From: Datnioides undecimradiatus
Lineage: Eukaryota; Chordata; Actinopteri; Lobotiformes; Datnioididae
Reading direction: 5' to 3'
DNA: 64,000 bases
Assembly: GCA_008933995.1 (NCBI GenBank)
Contig: WARS01000063.1
Coordinates: forward strand, 660,001 to 724,000
The position numbers were made by a program, and so were the translations under genes. The notes under the pieces are model-generated. The model was not told where the DNA came from, made no database searches, and saw nothing but the letters and a program-made list of their open reading frames with translations. The first letter of the stretch is position 1. Every line of letters starts with the position of its first letter. Of the stretch, positions 22,831 to 33,751 are shown one piece after another.

Positions 22831-24868
22831 ATCTTCTAAAGAATGGGAACCACAATGAGAGAAGCTCGGGCTGAGTCTGGTCCAAACCTTTAAGGACTTT
22901 CAGGAAACTAGACTTTGTTTAAACACTTTTAGACCCAAGGATGTAAAATGATCTAAAACAAACAACCAACAACCTAAAAGAAGCACAAATCAGAGTGTCA
23001 GCGCTTGTTTCCTAATCCCTTAATCCTGATTTAAGCTGTGACCTGTTTGTGGGGGTTGGACTCACCTCCTGAACCGTAGTTTAAAACTAGCTGCAACAGT
23101 GAAATGTTCCTCATGTTTCCTCTGTGATTATGGTTTCTTTAATGCTGCCAACGGTGTCTATTACATCACCGTCGTGCCCATAATCACAGTGGAGAATTCC
23201 TGCGTGGGTATTAGTGATATAACGCATGATCCTGACTGCAACAAACATCCCAATCCGGCGTGTAACCGTGGGCGGCATGCGGTCGGGTGTCGAAACAGAG
23301 CCTAACTGATGAGACAACAAAATGCAAAACCTAAACTTTATTAACCCTCTGGTCACAATAACACGATAAAACCACGTTTTTATCGTGTTTTGGCTGCTAA
23401 AATACAGAAACTGGGCTGTTACAGAAGACTTTTCCTCTTAAAAACTCGGATTAACTCAAATTTTATAACGTCTTTAATTAAAAAAGAGACATAAATAGCT
23501 TGATCTGGTCTATCTGCAGGCATGTGACGCTCTTTGAGAAGCTCACAGTCTCACCTAAAGTGCGTTTTCTTACATCATGCTGACTCGGTGTTTTCTTTGC
23601 GAGCAGCTGGTGCGCTTCTGTCATCGGCTGAGTGTGGAAACCAGTTGGACGGTGCAAGCAGAAGAGTATAAAGGAGTCACAGATGCAGAAGTCTTTCACC
23701 CCGACGACAAATTAACTTTATAAATACATAAAACGCTGATTGTAGGTGTAATTTTCCCAGGTTGCACCGCTCCCCTGCGAGGTTAAAGCGACCTTTTGCA
23801 TAATCTGCAGGTCTTGTTCTGAGGAAAACAGGCTCCCCTGTGCATGAATGTGCCGGATTGTGCTTTAAGGCTGTTTTGCTGGAGGATTTACATACATCGC
23901 ATACAGTCTTTGCTTTACGATAATCCGCGGCTCGTTTGCACGCGTGTGGCGAGGTCGAACACGCCTCGCGTACATGCAGAAGTGACGTGCATCCTTGATT
24001 CATGTTGAGTGTTTTTATGTGTTGTAGTTTTGGAAATACCTGCATTTCTGATGTTTGTGACGTGTTTTAAGCACATTTATGGCTCATTTTGGACTAAATC
24101 AGTGACATAAAACACAAAATTCATCTTTATTTGTTTGTATTTTTGTTTTTTTGATTAAAATTGTTTTTTCTTTTAGCACTTTATCATTTAAGTTTAACTT
24201 TAAAGTTTCATTCAGTCTGAAAATCATGTTTTTATCTACTTTGATAAAAGCATGAGGAAAATTCAGTTTTCCTACACATAAAAGAGCTTTTTTACCTCAC
24301 AAAACCCCTAAAACTGCATCAACAGTGATTTATATTATGATGTTTTACTCAGATTTTATTCTTTGTTCCTAATAAAACACCTGCTGCACCAAATCAAACT
24401 GATGTTGGGTCAAGTTTTGTCCTGCAGGCCTCAGTTTGTGCAGCGCTGGTTAATAGAAACAACAGAAATGAACCTTTATCTGTTGTCGGCAGGTCATTTA
24501 GGAGATATCAGAGCGAGTGTGATGACTTCTCTGAATGGAAAGTTCACATGTTTGACCTCAGACAAAGCGTCCTCTCCTCCTCCTCTGGCTCCTCCTGGCC
24601 GGCTGCCACGTGTTCCTGCTCCGCTAGGCGGCAGCATCGAGCCGCTGTCAGAGGACGAGCCTGAGCCGCTGAAAAGAAAGAAGGAAAGAGGAAAAAGAGA
24701 GAAAGAGAAAAGAGAAATGAAGCTCAGTGAAACACCCCGCTGAGCCTGAAGGAGGGAAGGCAAGGTGAAAGGATGGAGAGAGGAGAGGAGAGAGGAGAGA
24801 GGAGGTGATGGAGGGAGCTGAGGAGATGAGACAGTGAAAGGTTTGAAAGTGGAAACTGATGGAAAGAC

Positions 24869-24899
24869 AGCAACAACAACAACAACAACAACAACAACA
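24869..24899. repeat. (CAA)n microsatellite
   Basis: About ten CAA triplets, about 1.3 kb upstream of the cyp26b1 TATA box. Confidence 0.9.
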
Positions 24900-25041
24900 G
24901 AGAGAGGAGACAGAAGAAGTGTAGATGTGTTTAACGACGCACGACAGAGTGAGTGAGAGGATGAACAGAGACAGAAACTGGTTCAGAGCATGAAACAAGC
25001 TGCAGGAGCTTAAATTCACTGTTTTCTAAATGAGATCTCGC

Positions 25042-25042
<1 letters not shown>

Positions 25043-25074
<32 letters not shown>
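25043..25074. repeat. (GT)n microsatellite upstream of cyp26b1
   Basis: About 32 bp of GT, 140 bp before the DR5 element. Confidence 0.9.
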
Positions 25075-25077
<3 letters not shown>

Positions 25078-25213
25078 CAGCAGGGATCACTCTGTGTTAC
25101 AGAACAATCAGAGGACCTGACTGAAGACTGACGCTTTCCCCAGCTGCAGCTCGATCGATCTGATTGGTTTGTCACACGCGGCGCAGGATGAGCAGCGCCG
25201 GAGCGGAGCCCCG

Positions 25214-25230
25214 TGACCTCCCGGTGAACG
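25214..25230 (-). promoter_or_regulatory. DR5 retinoic acid response element candidate of cyp26b1
   Basis: TGACCT-CCCGG-TGAACG reads on the minus strand as CGTTCA-CCGGG-AGGTCA: direct half-sites with a 5-bp spacer, the classic RAR/RXR arrangement. Only one base of twelve departs from RGKTCA (C for R at the first position). The TTCACCG part resembles known DR5 elements. It lies about 960 bp upstream of the TATA box. CYP26 genes are known to be induced by retinoic acid through such elements, so this is the most plausible feedback site here, though unproven. Confidence 0.5.
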
Positions 25231-25499
25231 GTGACGATGTAAACCTGCTGGGGAGGAAACCAACAGAGAGAAAGACTGCGGAGGTGTCACAGAGACAGAA
25301 CTGACTGAAAACTGAGGTAAAGGAGAGAAAAACAAGACAAAACCACTGAAGTGCCGCAGAAATAAGGAAATAACGCGACTCCTTCTGTGTCAGCGCGTCC
25401 GGGACAGACCTCCGCCCGGCTGCAGCGTGCAGGAGAGTGTAAAGATGGAGGCAGGGAGGTGATAATCTGTAAAACTAGATGAAAACTGAACATTTGTGA

Positions 25500-26176
25500 A
25501 CTTGTTTCGCAGCAGCTGGAGCCGAACGTGAGCAGACACGCGCGCACCGGGCTGCAGCGCGCAAACACGCGCCTGGTTCAAACCCTGGCCGGTCCGGATC
25601 ATTTAACGGCGCTAATTTACTGTTTTTAGCCCAACAGCGCTGAGACTCGGGGGTTAATTCGTCTTCCGGACGTTTTAAAACGGAGCCTACGTCGGCCCCG
25701 GTGTGCGCGGGGCGCTGTTTCGGTCTGCAGGTGATTAGTTCGCGAGTGCGCACGTCCCGCACGGAGACACAAGTCATGAACGGAGCAGCGAGCCGCGCTC
25801 CTCTCTGCCTCAGTGGCGCGCTGCCAGCTGCAGCACGCTCCAAGCCTCCTCTCCTCTTGCGCCGCTTGCCGCTCACTTTACACCACCCCCTCCTTCTGAG
25901 AGGAGCGAGGAGGAAGAGGAGGGGAAAAGAGTGGAGGGAGGGAAGGAGGAGGGAGGCTGGCTGGTGGTGGTGGGGGGTTCTCCAGGAGCTGAAAGAGGTG
26001 GGGCAGAGGGGAGGGATGGAGGGAGGCAGGGGGAGAGTATGAGGAGGAGGAGGAGGAGGAGGGAAGGGGAGGGGAGTCTCTGCCTCTCTAGCCGACGCTG
26101 GGGTGAGGCGGGGTGGGGTTGGAGGGGGGCGACGGGAGCCCTTGGCCGCCTATTCGCCTTCCAGTTGCCTCCGCAC
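25500..26176 (+). promoter_or_regulatory. cyp26b1: GC/CpG-rich proximal promoter region of cyp26b1
   Basis: Unlike the AT-rich flank, this stretch is rich in G+C and CpG (for example 25520-25570 and 25680-25870) and becomes a G-rich purine tract at 25905-26060, followed by GGGGTGAGGCGGGGTGGGG near 26099-26117. The G/C-boxes may bind Sp/KLF factors. It leads directly into the TATA box. CpG richness continues through exon 1 to about 29,050. Confidence 0.5.
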
Positions 26177-26184
26177 TATATAAA
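26177..26184 (+). promoter_or_regulatory. cyp26b1: TATA box of cyp26b1
   Basis: TATATAAA follows a GC-rich tract and precedes GA-rich leader sequence. A transcription start about 25-30 bp downstream (near 26207-26212) is expected, giving a leader of about 1.1 kb if unspliced. No other TATA-like octamer lies closer to the start codon. Confidence 0.55.
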
Positions 26185-26284
26185 CACTCATTGGTGCCTC
26201 TGGCTTGACGCACACACACTCTTTTACGCACGCATCCACACACACACACACACACACTGAGGGTGACTTGTATAGGCAGCCAGC

Positions 26285-26322
26285 AGAGAGAGAGAGAGAG
26301 AGGGAGAGAGAGAGAGAGAGAG
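26285..26322. repeat. (GA)n microsatellite in the cyp26b1 leader
   Basis: GA dinucleotide run with a single G interruption. (GA)n can bind GAGA-type factors, but in vertebrates this is mostly unproven. Confidence 0.9.
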
Positions 26323-26564
26323 GGGAGCGCTCTCAGAAACAGAAAGGTACACAGAGGAGAGAGTGGACGACAGAGAGTGAGAGAAGCAGAAGGAGGACGG
26401 TGGCTCCTGAGCATCTCCTGCGCACCTCGTCACTCCCGCACGCTCACGGATCTTAAGAAGCCCACACTTCATCCTCCGCGCGCTCGTTCCAGAGAGAGAT
26501 TAAAACTTTTAAAGACTTTTTTTGTTTAAGTTTTAATTTTTTTTTATTATTTCTATTTTTTTCT

Positions 26565-26595
<31 letters not shown>

Positions 26596-26831
26596 CGCGA
26601 TTCCTGGAAGAGTTTTCGTTCCACTTTTCTCCCCCCCCAAACCAAGTCTTTCCATCCCTCGAGAAGTTTTAAAAAGTAAAGCCCTTGTTGGTTCCAGAGC
26701 TCGGCTTCACTTTTTCCACGTGTCCCTGCTTTTGACATAAACGTGTCACCTTGAGACTTTTCACGTTTCAGAAGAGAAAAGAACCAGAAACACTTCATTT
26801 CGGAGCCGGTGGCACACAAACGAGACCAAAC

Positions 26832-26900
26832 ATGAGATTTCAAACAGCAGGACAGTCCCCAGTCTCGCGTGGTTGTTGTCCTAAATGCTCGAATCACTGA
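26832..26900 (+). CDS. Upstream ORF 1 in the cyp26b1 leader (22 codons)
   Basis: ATG at 26832 followed by 21 sense codons and TGA at 26898-26900. It overlaps uORF 2 by 16 bases in another frame. If the leader is unspliced this would reduce initiation at the main start. There is no evidence that the peptide itself matters. Confidence 0.25.
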   Translation: MRFQTAGQSPVSRGCCPKCSNH

Positions 26901-26956
26901 GACAAAGTGACTTTTCGCAGGTTTCGGGTTTTTGTTTTCCCCACTCCGCGCGCTGA
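26885..26956 (+). CDS. Upstream ORF 2 in the cyp26b1 leader (23 codons)
   Basis: ATG at 26885 with A at -3, 23 sense codons and TGA at 26954-26956. It begins inside uORF 1 and ends 371 bases before the cyp26b1 start codon, leaving room for reinitiation. Confidence 0.25.
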   Translation: MLESLRQSDFSQVSGFCFPHSAR

Positions 26957-27327
26957 GGTGTGACACCGAAGACACGCGGAGCAGCTCAGCTCACCTGTAG
27001 CATCTCCTCCGCGCAGATCTGCACTTTTTTTTTTTAAACGCACACGAACGCCACTCTGTGACTATTCAAAGGCAGAGAATCGGTCTGACTCCACGCAGTT
27101 CATTCATTCTGAACACGCAGCCGCCTGTTGTCACAGCCAGTGGGACTTTGGAGCGCGTAAAGGAGCGTTGCGCTTTTACGCAAAAAAACTTTGAAACCCA
27201 ACTGTTAAATCAGCCCTGGGACCCAGAGCCGCGCGTTTTTGTCACGAACATAAAGTTTGAAGAGACTTTCAGCAGCTTTTTGAAAGTCGTCCCGAGCTCC
27301 AGAGAGACCGCCGGGCTCTCCATCACC

Positions 27328-27531
27328 ATGCTGTTCGACAGTTTCGACCTCGTCTCGGCTCTGGCCACTCTGGCCGCCTGCCTGGTGTCCATGGCCCTGC
27401 TCCTCGCCGTCTCCCAGCAGCTGTGGCAGCTCAGATGGACGGCCACGCGGGATAAAAACTGCAAGCTCCCCATGCCCAAAGGATCCATGGGCTTCCCCTT
27501 CATCGGCGAGACCTGCCACTGGCTCCTGCAG
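27328..27531 (+). CDS. cyp26b1: cyp26b1 coding exon 1
   Basis: 68 codons, from ATG in context ATCACCATGC (A at -3) to ...HWLLQ before GTAAGC. It encodes the signal-anchor membrane helix ([17 protein letters not shown]) and the proline-rich hinge that orients the catalytic domain on the cytosolic side of the ER. Confidence 0.96.
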
Positions 27532-30485
27532 GTAAGCGCGCCCTCGGGGCGGGGAAGGGGGGGCTTGGTGGAGCGCGACGCGGCGTCTGGGTCAGCGCGG
27601 GTCCCGGTGTCTGCGGGTCTTTATCCATGCGTGATGAAATCAGCCTTATCTGACAGCTCAGCCGACGCTTTGAAACTTCTCTCACTTTTATTCATTTATT
27701 TCTTCATTTTGCGCTCTGACTTCATTCATCACGCTTTTGCACTTTTTCAGTTTGCGCTCGTTTTGACGGATCCTTTTTCTGCAAAATGAAGTTACTGCGG
27801 CGTTTGTCTGCAGCGGCAAGCCGAGATCATCTAAATATCACCCAGGAAAAAGCCTTTGAACCGACATTATTGCGCTTTTTCACAGACACACGCGTTATTC
27901 TCGTTGCCTGCGCCCCGGTTAGTGATGCTCACAAACCAAATCACTGCAAACAACTAGAAAAACATTTCCTCTGCATTTTTGCGCCTTTTCCCGTCATCAT
28001 TTAACAACTTTCTGCGTCAGATCCACTCAGAACGTCTGATCTCAGCTCGGGGAAACCTCTGTTTCTCTGTAAACTTTGTGTCTGGGTGAATTTGAGCTGG
28101 TTCGCACTCATCCTGCGCCTGTGATGCAGCCAGTCCGCGCCATCACAGACTTTCACTTCACGTTTGATTAGTTCATCTGTCTCCGGGCGCAGCGCGGCTC
28201 CATCAGCCGATCACAGGCTGTTATCACCTGAGACGGGAGCGCGTGGGCTCGGCCAGCCGCGGCGCGGGGCTGCAGTCAGAGCTGATACGGAGGCAGACAC
28301 GGTGGCAATTAGTGACCGCGGGTGTCTCTGCGCGCAAACCGCCGCTTCTGTCAGATTTATAATCAGTGCCGAGCGTTTAACCTGCAGAGAAACGGCGAGC
28401 GCGCGCTGCATGCTCTGCTGGGAGTAGGTTTGATGGTTGAAGGGTTAAACTGAGGCTGGAGTGCGCACCTCATCCACACGCTCATCTCCACCGCGGCCAG
28501 AAAACAGAAAATCACTTCCCAGCATGCTGCGTGCCTCAGAAACCAGCCAGACACCGAGATCCCGCTGCTAACAAGGTGACGAACAGCGTCAAGCTGCAGG
28601 GAAACTCATGTGACGCGCACGTGCCGATCGCCACTTTCTGAGGGTTATTGATCACCCATCGGCGGCGTGTCTCACTCCTCTGCGCTCAGCGGAGGGTGAT
28701 TGTGTCTGAGTCGGTGCTTAAACTTGGTGTTGGACGAGAGGGAGCGAGGGGACGCTGAGAGGAGAAAGAGCTCGAGCCTGTAGCTTGACCCCACCGGGCT
28801 GCACGCGAGCCCCGCGACTGAGCAGCGGCTGTCAGCGCGACTGATGACTCCCAGGAGCACGCCGGCAGGAAGGGTGGGGGTGGGCTTGGGGGGGGGAGGT
28901 GGGGGTGGAGGGGCTGACGGAGGGGGAGGAGGAGGAGAAGCGTGGGGCTCGACGGGCGGAGGCACGTCGGCCGCGCGCAGGGCTGGTCATGATGCTCCTC
29001 CGTTACATCTGACACAGAGCAAGACGCGTTCCCGGAATGCAACCGGGACCACGGCCAAGTTTATGGAGGAGGTGGGGGCAGGGAGGGAGGGGGAGGAGGG
29101 TTGTCAGTCAGATGAAGGAATGAAAGGCTGGAGTGTCTGAAGGCGAGGGATCACATGTCCCCACAGTGAAGAAGCCTGGAGGAATCTGCAGAATCTGTGG
29201 GGCCGAGCTCCGGGTCTCTGCCCCGGGCTGAACGCCGCAGCTAACCACTGAGCGTGGGTCAATGAAAAGCGCCTCCTCGCCGTTAAACTTCTTGTCTGAC
29301 GGCGAAAAAGAGATGTAGACGCAGCCCAACAACCATCTGCCCTGTAGAGCAGAGATGGGACCAATCAGATAGCTAAACAAGCTGTTTGGTGTGTGGTGCC
29401 AAAAACGTGACATTGTGTGATAAGAGCCGATAAATGTCCAAATACAAAAGTCCTGGAAAGCCTTGACTTTAGGCGTCTTTCATTAAAGCTAAAGTTTGTT
29501 CTTGCAGCTGCAGAGAAGAAAGTCGGCGAAATGGCTTCAAACAATACATCCTGCAGCGTGGCGGCGACGTCGGACCAGTCGTCTCATCTGACTGAGTCTT
29601 TTTCTACAGTAACTAAACATTTTTAGTCGCCTAAACTTTTGAGAACAAGTCACTGACCGCTCGTCTCTGAAAGCCAGTTTAACGACTGATGCGCTGGAGA
29701 CTTGATGTCACGGTTGAGTTTATATCATTTTAGCAGTTCATTTGTTCATTTCAACCCGCAAAACCTGCAAACCCAGCAGCAAGGAAAGGCAGGCAGCAGA
29801 CTCTTCTTTTAAAGCTAATGCTTCAATGTCGTCAATAGCGGCACCAACCTTTACTACGCCAGCAGTGAAAAACAGCTGTCGTTATCATGCCAGTTGATTT
29901 TCTGGCGAATTTAAGACCAATATTTGCTTTTTGGCTGGTGTTTGGTCTCCACCACCTGCTGCAAGAAGGACCTGCGGGTCTGCAGCTGCCACATCCGCTA
30001 ACAGCATTACATCACCCGTTTGGCGTGAAACCAGGTGGAGCAGCGTGGAGTTTTTAGAGTGATTAAACCTCTAAGCGAAGCTCTTTGCACCATGTCCTTG
30101 ATCCTTACTGTTGCAGACTGTGCGTTTATTACTTACGACGGAGGCGTCGTCAGGTTTAACATCAGAGTGCAAACAGACCGTAAAACACTCTTTTCTATTT
30201 GCGTCTCAATTTGTCTTTTCCCCCGAGAGTCGTCAGACTCCCTACATATTACTCTGAGTGTATATCGTATATTTGCACATACATGCAGTGTATTTTAACT
30301 ACTTTTACACACACACCGCACACACACACACACGCGCAGCAGCAACAGCAGCAGCATTTTTGTGACAGGTCCATTTTAAGCGATCTGCAGTTAGGAATAG
30401 TTTATGGTCACTCTGCCCAAAGACCTGTCTATCTCATTGGAACTAGACTTTGTGACGGGACGGTGTAAGCAGAACAATACTACTG

Positions 30486-30519
<34 letters not shown>

Positions 30520-31421
30520 GCGCATTGAAACCACGACCTACGGTGCAGATTCATGCATGTATGGAGAAATAGTTATGCGGAAGGTGCATAATTGTAAGCA
30601 ACGCTGATACACCGACCTGCTCGCGTTTGAGCGATCTGCGAACATTAAAAATCGGTTACCGACACGAGTTCATAAAGGGTTTCTATAGACAGAAGCATTT
30701 TGGTGTGAACAACAACGTGTTGGTTAGATTAATTCAGTTTTGTAGTTAAATGAAATATCGTGTGTTAGGATCAAGGCGTGACCGGGCCGCTTTCCTGCGC
30801 GTGTGTTTCCTGCGACTTCGGCGAAAACGACGCCGTTTTGTGTAAATCTTGGCGCTGAGGTTTATGGGATCAAGCTCGGCAGCGTCTTCTGAAGCAGGAA
30901 GTTGACTTCGAAGGTCAAACCACCAGGCGTTTTCACAGGCAACGGTGAAAGGTCAGCTCTCTCGCCCGTCCACCCAGGTTGCATGTGAACCTGTCAGCTT
31001 CAGCTGTTTCCATCTCTGCTGCCTGAGGGCACCAAAGCGCCCACAACCCAGGGCGTGGCGTTTGATTAAACCGATGTTTAAATGTGAAATTAAAAGCAAT
31101 ATCATTGGTATTTCATGATATGGGACGGAGTCTTTGATGCCGCGTCGCTGAGACTTCTGGGTAATTCATTAAAAGAATCCACTTTAGGAACTGGTCGAGG
31201 CGTCGCGGCGCAGTGATGCAGGCACCAGTCAGCTTTGTGTTTGGAAATTGGGGGATTGGGAGTTCTCTTTCAGATCCTGATGCCACACACACACACACAC
31301 ACACACACACAGCACAAATATACACACAAACACACACGGACACACACGCATGCAGTGCAGACAGGCTGGACTGAATCTGGGGTGAACCAGAGAAATGAAC
31401 ACATAGCTGAGACTCAGACTG

Positions 31422-31462
<41 letters not shown>

Positions 31463-31601
31463 CGTATGTGTTCGTATGAGCTTGATTTGACACACACACA
31501 CACACACACACACACACAAGATTTCTATGCAAACAGTTGCAAACGGCTATCAGTGATGGTTTCTCAGATTCTGCTAAATCAGCGGTTCAGCTCTTTTGCA
31601 T

Positions 31602-31644
<43 letters not shown>

Positions 31645-33083
31645 TATGTTGTCCTTCTGTCTATAGCCTGTCTTCTTGTCTGTGTGTGTTTTGCAGTGAT
31701 AAGTGTAAATGTGAGCAGAGTAATAACAGTGCACAGACCAAACACTCTCTCATCTCACACACACAGTGATGACAGCTCTCTCTTCTTCTTCTTCTTCTTC
31801 TTCTTCTTCTTCTTCTTCTTCTTCTTCTTCTTCTTCTTCTTCCACACCTGTCCTGCTGCCTCCGGCGCGCTCTGGCTGCGCTTTGACAAACCAAACTCCT
31901 CAAGCACAAACAGGAAATTGGAGGCGGCAGTACATTTTAAAGGTGAAATTAGTCTCTCGCGCTCTTTCTGTGCCCTGTGACACACTCACGGTGCCTTCAA
32001 GTGCGGTCGTCTTTGTGAGAACTGTGCATTTGAACAGCCGTCTCGTGGTCTGTGGGACTTTTCTGAGAGTTTTTACCTTTACGTCAATGTTCAAAATTAG
32101 TTTCTTTAATGTTTAAATGTTTAAAACTCAGTCATGAGTTGTTTTCAGGACTAAAACTTTGAAAATATTTTTGTTATTCAGCTTTTATCGATCAACACTG
32201 TTAAAATGCACACGTTTTGCAGTTTGCACCTGCGTTTTTTGTAAGATCACCAATAAAATCACTGTTTGACATTTGATCTTTTCCATCATTCGCTACCTGA
32301 AACTGCAGGAACAACAAATATTTATACGATGGTTGTACAAACAAGCGATAATCATAAAAGCAGCTGATTTTGGGATCATAAAGTGACAGTCATTGAGAAT
32401 TTATAATGTAAATAAAACTCCAAATGATTAATGCATCAACACCAGTATCCATTTCCTGCTGCTGCAGCTTCATTAAAAAGCATTTCTGGCGGTGAAATAA
32501 GCTGACTTTTATTTTGAAGGGTCAGCTTTTTGGCCTTTACTTTGACAGTTTGAAATACAGCAGGGAGCTGCGTCAGTTCAGATCCTGTTAAAAGGCCCGT
32601 TATTGACGTCGCGTTGCTGTTGCATCGCCACAGGTGGCGCCAGATCGCCCAGGACTGAAAACGACCTTAAAAACCCGTGATCCACTGAATCGAGGTTGAA
32701 ATCGAGTTTCCAGATGAGTCGGCCGGTCGCCTCCGAGCCCTCTGTGGTCGACACAACATGTCAGCAGCCGTTGTGTGTTTTTAGGCCGGTTAATGCCTTT
32801 AACCTGCAGAACGGCTGGCAACCGTCTCTCCAATGGAATTACGTCACAGAAGCGTCGAGCTCTTGATTGCACAGTCCCACAATCTGCGTGTGCACAATAA
32901 CTTAAGTATGCAGATATAACATGCGCAGCCACACACACACACACACACACACACCTGCAGCGACGTGTGTGAGCGCGGTCAGATCACGTTACAGATGATC
33001 GACTCTTTCTTTCTCAGCGGGCGAACTGGCTGGCGAGAGTGTGTGCCATTTGAATACGCGACAAGTGGCCGGGCTCAGGGTTT

Positions 33084-33124
<41 letters not shown>

Positions 33125-33700
33125 TAACAGTGTGGCACATTCAAAAAGCAGGACCCTTGAACCTGCGAGGACTCCTCGTCTCGCGCCCGTCTGATCTTTT
33201 CTCGCACCTTCTCTCCGCCTTCCCATCGATTTCGCTCTTTTTCAGCCGTTTTCTCTCACGTTTGATAAATGCGATGAAGCGTTACCGTTAGATTTTACGT
33301 TATGCGTTATTGATACGTAAATTTGTTTTGTTATAACGTTTTCCTACACCTCCATGTTTGCAGCTCCTCCGTCCCTGAAAGCAGGCGTCGACATTTTTGT
33401 CGTTTGGCGGCTTTCCGTGCATAAACTGATGCTGGCGACTCTTGAGCTAAAAACCAAGCATTATTCCTGAGTTTGGTGAAAGCATCTTTCTCCTTCTTCT
33501 TCTCCCTCTCCATCTCCTCCCTGCTCCATCCTGCCTTCTCCTCCTCTCTCCGTCCCTCTCCTCTTGTTCAGATTAGCAGAGAGAGTGCTGGCACAGTCTC
33601 CATGCCCTTCTTTTCACCGAAGAACACACACCGCTCCCTCCTCCTTTTCCGTTGTCCCAGGGCCGAGTATAGAGCACAATGCTAAGCTCCCTTTCTCAAT

Positions 33701-33751
<51 letters not shown>

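Larger units (their letters stand above)
5104..25213. other. Intergenic region between exoc6b and cyp26b1
   Basis: About 20 kb with no gene I can recognise on either strand; ORFs here are short, low-complexity or without recognisable domains. It holds many (GT/CA)n arrays, several tandem arrays (near 5375, 8171, 12270, 17400 and 19591), a dispersed fish-type repeat at 16119-16292, a decayed LINE on the minus strand (about 22240-22830) and a few nuclear-receptor-type sites. The stretches 13000-14750, 18200-19560, 20250-21030 and 23000-24500 look like single-copy DNA in which I see no defined feature. Confidence 0.7.
26208..27327 (+). other. cyp26b1: cyp26b1 5' UTR (inferred)
   Basis: Between the predicted start site and ATG at 27328. 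It holds GA repeats (26285-26322 and about 26570-26594), a CA run (about 26238-26258) and only two upstream ATGs (26832 and 26885), each opening a short ORF. The frame of the main ORF is open upstream to 27058 but has no ATG there, so initiation at 27328 is favoured. A hidden 5' UTR intron cannot be excluded. Confidence 0.45.

Noticed and set aside
24541..24558. Inverted AGTTCA / TGACCT half-sites with 6-bp spacer
   Set aside because: IR6 is not an established RAR/RXR or steroid receptor spacing; likely incidental.
25575..25585. GGTTCAAACCC, an exact Pol III B-box match
   Set aside because: Flanks do not form a T-arm or acceptor stem and no A-box lies at the right distance, so no tRNA or SINE is called.
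27058..27327. In-frame upstream extension of cyp26b1 exon 1
   Set aside because: Open frame but no ATG before 27328, and the protein from 27328 matches the family N-terminus exactly in length.
31755..31985. Poly-Lys, poly-Arg, poly-Phe and poly-Ser ORFs
   Set aside because: All arise from the (TCT)21 microsatellite read in different frames.
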